Source of the DNA: Sordaria brevicollis
Lineage: Eukaryota > Ascomycota > Sordariomycetes > Sordariales > Sordariaceae
Direction: 5' to 3'
NCBI GenBank assembly: GCA_033439795.1
Contig: JAUTDP010000003.1
Location: forward strand, 2,356,001 to 2,420,000
Length of the DNA: 64,000 nt
The notes under the pieces are model-generated. The model worked only from the letters and a program-made list of their open reading frames with translations. It was not told the origin of the DNA and did no database searches. Position 1 is the stretch's first letter; the number at the start of each line of letters is the position of its first letter. Shown piece by piece: positions 20,509 through 31,383 of this stretch. The position numbers and the translations under genes are program-made.

Positions 20509-23500
20509 GGGTGTTCGGCGATGGTGGGTGGTTCAGCATTGTCGAAATGCAATCGTTGCCGGCCTTGGATAGCTGTGTGTAGGTCGTTCACGGACCGGCC
20601 CTCACAACCGGCCCTCTCTTTGCCCCTTCACATTGATTCGAGCCCGGACCCGAGCCGTCAAATCGGAGCAAAAGGAAAGAGTGACGGTGGGTAACTCCCG
20701 ATCGAACCACACCCACTTCCTGCTTGCCTTATCTTGCTTTCGAATGTCGACAGTTTCCTTGTTACTCAGGGACGTCTCCGCCTGGATGAATGCCGATCGG
20801 GGAAGGACCCAGGTTGGCCGGACGCGAAGGCCAGGACTTCCCGCTTGGCCTTTCGCTTGGACATCCGCTTTGCCCTCCGCTTTTTTTTCACATCTACTCC
20901 GGTGAACTGTGAGTTGTCCTCCGTGATGTAGTATTAAAGGTGTCGGTCCGTCGCCGTGGGGGTTCCACCAGTTCCGCTTCACTTCCAACTTTGCTCCGGT
21001 GGCCGGTTCGGATGAACACCGGTGGGCGACTCGCGAGGAAGGAGCTCCCGAGAACTGGAAAGCGGACTGGGCAAGATCCCAAAATAGGAAGGCATGATCG
21101 AATCGTAAGTCACCGACCCTCATTGCCGTGCCTCCAGCATGAGAGTGGAAGGCTCCTCCTTCCTTGCTGTCTCAACATGAACCGCACCCACCACCACTTC
21201 CGGTTGTCAGTCAAACTGCACCTCATCGGATGAACCTGCCTCTTCCACTTCATTCCTTCATTCCTGCTTGCGTTCACTTAGATTGCATGATCAAATCAGC
21301 AAATTCTTCTCGTTCCTTCCTGCTCAGAAGCACATTCCTGTCATCGTGTTTCCATATCAGTCGGTTCACGTCCATGTCGTCCGATAACGTCCATCCACGA
21401 TCGATCGGCAATCGCTTCCCGCTGTCGGTAACTGCCGCACCATCTCCACTTTGCACTTGCCTCCCCCCGGCCGACCCCCGGTTAGAGCCGTTTCAGGAAG
21501 TCGTAACGCTTGCGATCCGTATCCATTCCCGATCCGACTATCAACCCACCCCTTGGCGGGACTTGGAACCTTGTGATAGACCATCCGGCGGTGAACACGG
21601 TTTGAACTACTTACCAACCTTTGTTGTGAACTGTTGAGGTTGATTGCGGAGATGGTTGTGGATGTTTGATGGGGTTTCAATTGTTGTTGCACTGTTTTTC
21701 TTGCTCTTTCACTTCCAAGCCGTCCCTGCGCGACATATGTGAACGTGTCTTGTCATGTGGATTTTCAAAGTAGAGGTAAAGCATCACCCGACTGCCAGTG
21801 ACCGCCGATGCGTCCAAGTATAGAATTTTCACTCATGAAATTTTGATCTTCGAGTGCTTGGGTTGTTGTGTTGTCTTTAGATCACTGCTTGGCTGTTGAT
21901 CATCTTGTGATTTGTGCGTCCGTGGGGGTTGGAGGTTTGCAATTTGCTGTTTTCAACGCTCGCTGTGTGTTTAGATAGTACTCTAGATGAAGACAAACTA
22001 TTCAGAAACAATCATGAGTAGGAAGAATGTCTTCAACAGTTGATCGAAGCTACGTTAAGGGGACAGCGGCTTTCATAGTAAGGTGTACTAAGCGCTTGAG
22101 CCACGATCAACCACCAAATACAATTTTGAAGTTGACACGACTTGGTGACTGAACCTTCTAGAACGCAGAACTATCCTATAGCCGTGATCTCGGTTTGAGT
22201 ATTGTAGTTGACTACCGTATGCACAAAGAAGACGAGGTGGATGAGCTGGATGTTGCCTCTTCCCAAACCTCAGCAGTCATCTTTGGTGTCTCCGTCGTAG
22301 GCAACTCCAAGACTGACTATCCCAACACAAGCTGCAAAACCATCGGACAGCTTGTTGGACTGATTAAACAAAAATACAGTTTCAACAAGAAACTTGGTCT
22401 TCAACGGAGATGCCGAGACCAACTGGGAAACAAATATCCGCCCGCGAAGAAAAGGGGCAGAATGATGGTGTTGAACCATGCGTGAGAACGGCGGCCAAGC
22501 TTAGACAAATGACCAGCTGAACCGATGGATCCTACTGCATCAAAAGATCCGAAGTCAAGTGTAAAAGGAACTCAGCTACCGCCAACACGCAGCACTGTTC
22601 TTGTTGTCAAACTACGAGAGCTCCAAACCAATGACCTCTGCCACTCGAGTCAAACAAGAAACCACACTCCGTTCTCACAGAGCAAACAAAACACAAAATA
22701 GTCTGTTTTGATTCACTGGACCGACAGATAGACCGATAATTTCCATCATCCCAAATGCTCGGCACTGATCCCATTCATCATTGAAAGAGACCCGAGGTCC
22801 CCCTCCATGTCCCAAGTCTCGTCCCATCCGCTTTGGACAAACTCCTATGGCATAAAATTCCTCCAACATACGAACTGTTTGTATTCTAGTTCATCTCTTT
22901 CGTCTTCTCTCCAATCATGTCGAACAACTAAAAAGCATGAATCGGAAGAGGTAGGTTTGTTCGTTCCATACTCACTCAGACATACATGTACGAGTGAGCC
23001 TCGTCGATCCAAGCCATCCCAAATATTCCCAACAAAAGAAGATCTCGGCACTCAAACTACTTGCCGTTGCTCTCTTGAGAGTCAAGTAACTGTGTCAACA
23101 ATATGTCTCACGCAGGAGGTCGTCTGAACTCAGCAAACATGTGCCGGGTAACAGGGGCGCAAACACCATGGAGGTCAGGAAGGACATCATCTACAGCTTC
23201 CTCCCATCTTCTCCCTTCCAAAAAAACCCTTTCACAAACCCACCTCTTTCAGTCGACGGTGTTTGGAACCTATCATCCAGTTCCATGTCCCAAACAAAAG
23301 TGTTATCTCAACCTCTATCTCCACCCTTCAGCCCAGACAAACACCACCATCAATTCTCCCCTTACCCAACGATCGCACACAATGTGAGTCGATTTTCGAC
23401 CAAAGATCGCTTCCATGATTCCACTAGTGCAAAGCCAGATCAAAGTCCTGCTCACTGTAGAGTTTTGAACTGTCTGTTTGCAAAGAGTGGAGGCGCATTG

Positions 23501-24533
23501 TGCGAGTGTCCAGACCGACTCGGTTGTGCCTTCCACTTTTTTCGCGGGCCCTTGAGCGTCGTTGGGTAGTAACTGCCCCGGAGGTAGGTACGTACCTGAG
23601 TGAACTTGAGCCTAAAAGGCGCCTTCCTTATCTGACCTTGCACCGAGACCGTCGTCATAGTGTAGGTTCAATTTTTGCAATGCGAACCCATCCGACGTTA
23701 ACCGGCCCGCACAAACCAGATACACCAACACACGACTCTCGCTTGCCAGTCTTGACCTCACCATCTTGCTCTCGAAGACAGAATCATCAGGACATATCGC
23801 TAAAAACAAGTAGTACTTTGACATTGGCACAGACGAACACAAAACACCAACACGACCGGCGGTATAAATCAAAAGGGTATCTTGCTACTAATCTAGGGTA
23901 TCTTTGTTTTCTTCGCTATCCGCGCATCTCCAATCCTGACCCAAGGGGTACGGTACAGCCGTGAAATGAATGCATGCTAATACCACCAGATCCTAATTAT
24001 CAATTGCCGCTTCCTTCATTCACTCCCACCCAACTCTCTTTGCGCTCACCATGTGACCAGTAGCCCTATGTCTAATGCAAGTCCTTGCCCCTCTATCAAG
24101 TCCCAGTGTGCGAGAGCAATATAAACGCTCCGTGGTTTGAATCAACGCACAAAGCAAATAATTATCGACGTGAAAAGTGCATGACTGAAGTCCATTAAAT
24201 ATGCTCCTTGTCCCAACCATAACCCTCGAATCGCACGCTTGGGCTCGTACTCTTCTCAGAGAGATATGTCCGAAGTGTAACCGATGGAATGGCGATCCGT
24301 TTCGATATAGTCATGAAATAGCCGCGCCATAACACCAACGCCTTTGGATGTCACACCGGAAAGATACAATCCGACCAAAATGAGGTAGTGCCACCAAATC
24401 AAACGCCAATGCAATGCAAACCCATGCAAAAGAAAAAAAAGTAACGACCGAGTGCCGAAACGTGATGTTACAAGGACCCCGTGAACTTGTGCATAGAAAC
24501 CATCCTTGTATATTAAACCCCCAAGATTGCATG
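20509..24533. other. 4 kb region with no supported gene
   Basis: Short frames on both strands (for example 20602-21123, 21164-21637, 22195-22485 and 23500-23964) encode basic, proline- or serine-rich strings without recognisable domains, and mutually overlap. The last few hundred bases should contain the 3' UTR of the minus-strand cyclin gene. Confidence 0.45.
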
Positions 24534-26996
24534 CTAACGCCTTGGTTGCTGTGAATATGTAGATGTCGTAGGTGGAAGGTCCCGTAAAGGCAACGAAAAC
24601 GATTGACGAAAGGCAGGAATAGGCTCCTGATACCGGCCGCTTCCTGTCATTGTCATAGCATTGTTGGCCATGGCGAATTCTGGAACAATGCCCGTGCGCA
24701 CCTCGTTACGCCGTCCGAGAGGTTGATAGTGTAATTGCGTGGGAGGAATCGGGTTTGGAAGATGGTATTGTTGGAGGAACGCTGATGGTGGGGGGTGGAG
24801 CAGCGTTTCGGCATGTCGAACGGGTCTGTACGGGCTCGTGCGCTGTTGCAGATATATGTTGGACGGAGAGCTTGACATGGGAGTATGGGTGAGCGGCTCG
24901 CCGATGGGAGATGAGCCAAGATAAGCTCCATTTGAAGTCAGGCCATGCTGGGATTGCAGGCGGTTCGAGGGCAAGGAGTACTGAGAGGGTGGAAGAGCCG
25001 ATGTCGAAGTTGGTACAGTTGTCGACTTTGTAACTCCAGAGCCACTGGTCGGCAAAATCGACGGAATGGGAGCGGCGGTCGACGTGGAGTTGAGATAACC
25101 CGAGGCCATGCCTGGGGCAGGTAGCAGGATGGGTGGCAGAGAGATCATGCTCTCCGGTGCGTAGCTGGCACGAGAATAGACCTCACCGGGTAGCGTGTTT
25201 GGCGTGGACGATTGAGTGGTGTTTAACGTCAAATTGGACACCGACAAACGTGCTTGCTTCGAGGCCATCTCGCTCGTCGATGGAAGTGGCGCACAGGCAA
25301 AGTCCCGGGAGTTACTCAATGTTTGAGGCGCCGTTACTGTGGGATATAACGTCTCCGAGGACGCGTACGGCTTTAATGGCGTCCGACGCTTAGCTGGGGG
25401 TTCTTGACCGTCAAACTCTGGCATGCTCCTCTTTCGGTTTAACGGTGTGCTTGTCGGATTCCATATTTGGGGTTGATTGGCCGTATGGCTTGGCCATCCT
25501 TGGCCCGAGCTCTGCTTCGCATAGAAACTCGCGCTGGGTGACTGTCCCGCCAGAGTCGGCTGGAGCGGCGAGGGAAAGTGCTGGATGGTTGCGGGAGACG
25601 GCAAAGCTGAAACGGGTAGTGCGCTTGGTGACGGAACCAACAGAGCTGCCGGTGAAGAAAGTTGTCGCGCCCGCTCCAGATAATCGTGGAACCTAGCCAA
25701 TTTGACCAACCATTCTTCCCACTGCTTCTCAGTAACTAGTAGGCTGTATCGCATATTGCCCAGAAACTCAACCTCCATTACGTGTATCTCCTTGACCGAA
25801 AGCTGAGAAACCTCGGACCAGGTCTTGTTGGTGTACGTGTTGTCGTCGAGGAACTTATTCGCCAACATCAGCGCAACCGTGAGCAGCCGGTACTCGCTCC
25901 CCGGGAGCCCATGCATTTTCGGGTTCAAAACCTTGAGTCGATGGATGAACAAGAGAGACAGAAGAATGACATTTTGTGTCACCTGGGTGGTTGCGAGGAG
26001 GTTATGGACCCATTTCTTGAAGTTGGGGCAAGCGATGGCGGGCCCCTCGATCCGCTGTACAGAAGCGCCTGGTCGACGGGCATCGAATGCCGCGGCCTGT
26101 TCAAGTAACGTCAAGGATTCAAACCAGAACAAGGCGGTCAAATCGGCCACAAAATCCGAGAGACTTCCACCTTTGTGGCTGACACACGAGGGTATCTTTA
26201 GGCTGTGGAGTGCCATGGCGGCATCTCGCGCCGAAATCTCTTGCTCCCGTTTGAGTGGACTTGGTGAGGGCCGTCTCGAGGACCGCTGTGAAGATGGTTG
26301 GCGCGTTTGGTACTGCTGTTGCTGTTGTGCAATGTACTTGTGTTGATACTCCTGCCGTGGTGAAGACGGCTGCCGTGGCTGGTACTGCTGATGCTGCTGA
26401 ACGTAGCCTCGCTGTGCCGAACCCGCATTCGAACTGGTAGACGAAGTGGCAGTCGAACGCTGTTGTGGGTTGGGGAGGTAAAGGGACTGTGAATCCGGGT
26501 AAGAACATAGTGACTCGGAGTTGTTGAACATGTGAGCCAGGTCTCGAGGCGGCCGTTGAGACGCAACACTGCAACTGGAGAGTGCTGGGAGAGTTGAGGG
26601 AGAGTACGACCTGTGTTGTTCGTAGGAAGGCGTCAAATTCGGCACTTGGTATGTGGTACCCATGTCGTCGTCGTTGTAGGGCGGCGTCTGAAGACCACCG
26701 GCACTGCTTGAAGTTGCGTTTTTGATGAGGTTTCCGTAGCGGCGCCAGCCAGATACAAGTGATTCTGTCGTCCACCTGTCAACAGGAGACTGATGATAAG
26801 TCGAAAAAGGCGAAGAGGAGGGGAGAGGGTTCTGACACGGCGTCCTGGCGAGATACATGCCGCGAGAAAGCTCGGTCTTGACGACGGGAGGGGGGCGGGA
26901 AACGGTCGATATGACGTTGGCGGGGGAAAGAGTCCGACGACGACAAACTACCTTGCTGCAAAAGTGACTGGTAAGTGAGCAATTGGTCAAGTTCAC
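24534..26996 (-). CDS. Pho80-like (PHO85-type) cyclin with long disordered arms
   Basis: 820 residues in one open frame. Residues about 1-255 are low-complexity Ser/Pro/Gln/Tyr-rich. About 258-300 holds a lead-in helix region. A cyclin box follows at about 325-430, including KWVHNLLATTQVTQNVILL, FIHRLK, LLTVALMLANKFLDDNTYTN, WSEVSQL and EIHVMEVEFLGNMRYSL. This is the typical Pho80/Pcl cyclin pattern, with the conserved ANKFLDD and MExEFL elements. Family members partner with the Pho85/PhoA cyclin-dependent kinase in phosphate, morphogenesis and polarity signalling. The C-terminal 390 residues are disordered and rich in Ser/Pro/Thr. The start is uncertain: in-frame Met codons at about residues 47 and 112 are alternatives, and a 5' exon is possible. 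The partner and specific pathway are inferred from family only. Confidence 0.88.
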   Translation of the reverse strand: MNLTNCSLTSHFCSKVVCRRRTLSPANVISTVSRPPPVVKTELSRGMYLARTPCQNPLPSSSPFSTYHQSPVDRWTTESLVSGWRRYGNLIKNATSSSAGGLQTPPYNDDDMGTTYQVPNLTPSYEQHRSYSPSTLPALSSCSVASQRPPRDLAHMFNNSESLCSYPDSQSLYLPNPQQRSTATSSTSSNAGSAQRGYVQQHQQYQPRQPSSPRQEYQHKYIAQQQQQYQTRQPSSQRSSRRPSPSPLKREQEISARDAAMALHSLKIPSCVSHKGGSLSDFVADLTALFWFESLTLLEQAAAFDARRPGASVQRIEGPAIACPNFKKWVHNLLATTQVTQNVILLSLLFIHRLKVLNPKMHGLPGSEYRLLTVALMLANKFLDDNTYTNKTWSEVSQLSVKEIHVMEVEFLGNMRYSLLVTEKQWEEWLVKLARFHDYLERARQLSSPAALLVPSPSALPVSALPSPATIQHFPSPLQPTLAGQSPSASFYAKQSSGQGWPSHTANQPQIWNPTSTPLNRKRSMPEFDGQEPPAKRRTPLKPYASSETLYPTVTAPQTLSNSRDFACAPLPSTSEMASKQARLSVSNLTLNTTQSSTPNTLPGEVYSRASYAPESMISLPPILLPAPGMASGYLNSTSTAAPIPSILPTSGSGVTKSTTVPTSTSALPPSQYSLPSNRLQSQHGLTSNGAYLGSSPIGEPLTHTPMSSSPSNIYLQQRTSPYRPVRHAETLLHPPPSAFLQQYHLPNPIPPTQLHYQPLGRRNEVRTGIVPEFAMANNAMTMTGSGRYQEPIPAFRQSFSLPLRDLPPTTSTYSQQPRR

Positions 26997-27978
26997 TCGA
27001 CGATACCGCTTTCAGATCTGCATCAGAGCTCTGAGGTCAGAAGGCAACCCAGCAGCATACGGTGACACCCAGGCGGCAATGCTCCCTTCACTTTTTGTTT
27101 CCTGCCGTGGGCTGCTCCTTCCTTCAAGCGTGTGTGATGCTTCAGCCTGTCCGGGTGGAGTCTTTTTTTTTTGTAATTCGAGACTGGATTGGCGGGTAAG
27201 TATTGAGGGAGGGAAGTTTGGTGCAGTGGTGACCTGGTTTTGTATGTCGCTCCTTCCACTTTCAATATCGAATTCAAATCGACTCTTGCCAGCACTGCGG
27301 TCCAAGGCAAGCGCGAAAGGACAAGCGGCGTCGCGTGTGGATGGCTTAAGGGGCAACTTCCAAAATGCCCCAGCCGTAACTCGTTGAAGCTTAACCGGAT
27401 CGAGAGCACGAGCTACCTAATTCAGGTACAGGGCCAAGTGATGTGTCGTTCCTTTGACCGTGGTCCCTTTATGGAGAACGCCTCCCTTTTCGACAAGACA
27501 AGCACAGATCAGGATGGGCGTGGTGGGCGCAGTGAAGCTTTGTCTGCGGAGGACTCTCTTCTCTGGAATGACACCCTGAATTGGCAAAGATCAGGATGTA
27601 ACATGGAGGTATGGAGAAGAGGAAGAAAGGCGTGGGAAGATTCGAGTCGTTGCAGTGGTGCCCGTCGGGTCCGGGTCCGGGTCCGTTTCGTGTCGTGTCG
27701 TGGGGTATCGTATCGTTTCGTTCTCGCGATCGAGCTATGTGTGGGCGTTGTTGTCTGGTCGTTGCCGTGGATATTCGTCGTCGTTTCGTGTTTCCTCTTT
27801 ATCTTGCACACACTTTCCACCGTGACCCTCTCTGGTGACAATGGAATGGTGGTGACGGGAAGGGTGAGAGGGCACTTGGTCACAGAGAAGCCCCTGGTGA
27901 CGACGGATAATAGTCTGAGGCTGAAAGGAAAGGAAGAATGAGTAACAGGTATTCGAAGATTTGTTTGAAGGAGGGGAG

Positions 27979-28010
27979 GGATGAGGGATGAGGGATGAGG
28001 GATGAGGGAT
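27979..28010. repeat. 7-bp minisatellite (GGGATGA)n
   Basis: About four and a half copies of GGGATGA in the upstream region of the cyclin gene. Confidence 0.88.
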
Positions 28011-28859
28011 ACCGGTCAGGGTACCTCTACAATCTCTAGGGATGAAGGAGTTCAAGGAGGAGGAGATGAATGAAGGAAACAACAACAACAACAACAGAAG
28101 GAGTCGAGGTGAAAACCTCCATTTCCTCTGCCATGATCCATGTTGGGTTTGGGGTTGAAGGAGGTCATGGTCCCGTCACGGTGTTCCGTTCGATTGCTTC
28201 CTCTTTCCCCGTCGTGGTTGCGTACTAGTATGTATCCGTATCGGGTGAGTACCAAAAAAGTGAATTTGGGAAGCGTGTCAGTGGGGATCCCATGTTTCCA
28301 AGTTGGGACGGGGTCCCGTTCTTTTGCGACATGCTTGTCTGCTTCCACAGGTCACTCCGTTGCAGGTCACTGCCACTAGTAAACCCCGGCTTTGTGGTCT
28401 GGTCTTTCCACACTCCCAGGTTCAGGTCCCGTCTTCTGCCACTTTTTTTTCCCATTGCTTGTTGCGAGAGAGAATCCGGGATCCGCTGCCAGTGTCATTC
28501 ACTGTGATACACCTCTCTTTTGCTTTTACATCCAAGGCGTATATAGGCCTGTGCATGTCTGAGTACTAAGAGGGGGTACATGACCGTGAATGACCAGCAA
28601 TTGAAATTGCAGTCCAGGCCAATTCTATGCTTCCACTTTGATCATCTTGAGTCTGCGTGAGGCTGTTGCATCACGATTGTATTAAGGCTTGGTACTTGCA
28701 CTCTAGCAACCAACGCAAGCACTCAGCAGCTAAGTGCTATGTACCTCTAGTGTCGATAGTATCGTTGATGACCGAATGTCGTTGTCAGCACATTCCGAAT
28801 CTTCCTCGAGAATTTTGGTTCTGGCCAGTCACGGCCCGTATCTGAATCGGGTCCCGGAT

Positions 28860-28861
<2 letters not shown>

Positions 28862-28899
<38 letters not shown>
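28862..28899. repeat. 38-bp uninterrupted poly(A) tract
   Basis: Thirty-eight consecutive A on the plus strand, bounded by C and by TAG. It could be a simple homopolymer expansion or the fossil tail of a retroposed sequence. I recognise no retroelement or gene copy immediately upstream. Confidence 0.9.
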
Positions 28900-28901
<2 letters not shown>

Positions 28902-29822
28902 GAAGCACAAGAAGGCTCCAGCAGCTGCGTCCAGTTGCCCACCGCCGGTCGCGTACAAGTTAAAGTGCCTCGCCCTCGAACGGGGGCAGATCCACTAACC
29001 AGTCCTCCGCGCCAACGCTGCCTGTGAGTGGCTGGAGGGCCTCTGCTCCATTGGGTCGATTGGTGGATCACGCTCACCAAGGGCGGTCCGGGGTCCTTGC
29101 CTCTTTTTCCATGTCGTTGAACGCGCTGCATGGCCATGGCCCGCTCCTTGGTGCTCCTTCCACTACGATTTTCTTGGCTTTTCAGTCCTTTGTACCCCCG
29201 TCTCGTGGAGGAAAGAACGAGAATGTGTGTGAGCACTCAGTGAGCACTCAGTGTGTACAACCTGCAACGAAGCAATTTGAATAGCCAGTCGGTGCCGCGG
29301 TTTTTTCCAAAAGATACCTGCAGAGGTACATCCGATATAAGATCTTTCGTTTGATTCGTCAGCTGGTCGTCTTACCGTGCCTGACTCTGTCTTTCAAGCA
29401 GTAGCAGGCAGGCAGGAATGGTGGTGGTGGTGAGGACGTGAGGTAGGGGCAGTGGGCACACGGACTGAGACCCACTCAAAAGGGCCATTCTACCAATCAA
29501 ATTACACGTTTCGTCCTTGCTGGAATTGCTCTCATTCGGCCACTGGGACACCGGCACACACATTCTGACACTGTAGTTGTATCTCGGCTGTCTCTTTCTC
29601 TTCGTTTTCATCAATCAATCCCAGTCACAGACCAGAGAAATAATGAAGGTCTCGGCGAGGATACGAACCACTTTCTTTTTGCAGGCCACGCGGTTTGAGC
29701 GACTTTTGATCTCTTTGATTTTCATGGAAAGTGGTTAGCGCGGCCGGAGATCCATTCACGTTGACCTCATCTCATCCCTGCTGTCAACGGCTTCTCCTTT
29801 TGTTTCCCTCCGTCGGGATTCC

Positions 29823-29880
29823 CACACACACACACACAGAGCGCCAGATATAGGTTGCGACGACGACGACGACGACGACT
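29823..29880. repeat. (CA)8 and (CGA)7 microsatellites
   Basis: An AC dinucleotide run at 29823-29838 is followed by GCGCCAGATATAGGTTG and then a CGA trinucleotide run at 29857-29880. Confidence 0.88.
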
Positions 29881-31356
29881 GAGGTCAGCGTCACCGGACT
29901 AGCAAACCACAGACCGCCAACCGATGCTGGCAAGGAACGTGCTACGTGCTTTACATACACTACATCCACAGCTCTACCTCACGGTCCTCACCTCTATCTG
30001 ACCCGGCCCCGCCCGGCCAATAGCCGTACGGCCCCTCCTCGTTTGTACGGTCCGAAGTTGCAGCAACCACACCCCTCTCTGGGTTGACCTCTAACTAACT
30101 AGGGAGAGTTTATTGCGGCCATAAACCTGTCCGGCCAACATAACAGCGAGCATATGGTATAACGAAACACAATCAAAGGCCACCAGAACCAGGTGCAACA
30201 CCAATCATGCCAGCCGTGGTTTGAGTGTCTGGAAAAGTCGCCTTGTTGGTTGTTGCTTCTCGCTTGTTGCTCATGCTGTCTGTCTTAAAAGTGAGCCCTG
30301 ATACCGGCCTGAGGTCACAAAGTTGGCGTCAACTGAGGAGAATGAAAACTGCTTTTTTTGGTATGTAGGTCTGCCTCGCCCTCGCCCTTCAAACGCATTA
30401 TCACGTCGGCCCTTGCTGGACCTGGTGTCTCACGCAGGAAATGGATGCATATGAGAAATTGTCTAGAGTACGCACTGTTATGTTATCGTCGGAGTTGTCA
30501 TCATTCCTGCCAAATGTCTTCCTGAAGCCCATGTCCCTCCTCATCGTTGATGCAGTGGAGAAACGAGGACCATTGCCCACTTTGGCACCGTAACCACCTG
30601 AAAGCAAAAAGGAGGCACGGGCTTTGCGTTGCTTGGCTTCTCCTGGGTTTGGCTTGGTGCCGGGCATCTCGCCATCATCCACTGATAGCCTGTTGAAAAA
30701 GCCTCGCCCACAGTCCAAGCCATGCCATGTACGGTATCTGTCGACCAATCACAATTCAAGGCCGCCTTGAAAGAGACAGAAAGCGACAGTGTCGATTCGC
30801 GGGTCCCAAGTGGCTGGCCCCCTCTCTTTCTCTCCGTATCTTCAACTTTGATCCTTTCCATACCACCAAAAAAGGGGGGGGTTTATCCATGACTTAAACC
30901 TCAGCGCGTGGCCTCCGCCGTCCATCACAAGAATCATGCCGTGATCAAGAAGCGAAACCACTCTTTTTTGTTGCAGCAGCCAGCACCGCGTCACGACACC
31001 CACACAACCTTGTCAAGATTGGATCAAAACTGCAACGCTGGAGCGCTATTGAACACACAAGCCGCCCAACAGAAAGAGGTCTCCTCCTCCTTTCGACAAA
31101 TGTACCCTTCGCCGGAACCATCAACCGCCACGGGAATATCGCCCACTTGGACTGGATTCCCTCCCTTGAACTGAACTTGCTTTCCTGCCGCCGGGCCCGG
31201 GCAAAAGGGCCTCCTCCCTGGAGTCACTCTTGCGTCTTCAGCCCTTTTTTCGTCCGGAAAGTCTGGAAATAGAACGCCTCGCGATGCATCCAACATGACT
31301 TCCAGACCCTCCGACTTTTTAGAGACATAGCACATTGCACACATCGTTTACACGCA

Positions 31357-31383
31357 CACACACACACATACACACACACACAA
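31357..31383. repeat. Interrupted (CA)n microsatellite
   Basis: CA dinucleotides with one TA interruption, within a broader CA-rich stretch from about 31335 to 31395. Confidence 0.85.

Noticed and set aside
27240..27941. 233-codon open frame on the plus strand
   Set aside because: The product is patchwork low complexity, crosses GTC/TCG microsatellites (27660-27720), has no domain, and lies in the likely promoter of the cyclin gene.
28935..29010. tRNA-like segment on the minus strand with a GTTCGAGG sequence
   Set aside because: Acceptor and anticodon stems cannot be formed; only the T-loop-like string matches.
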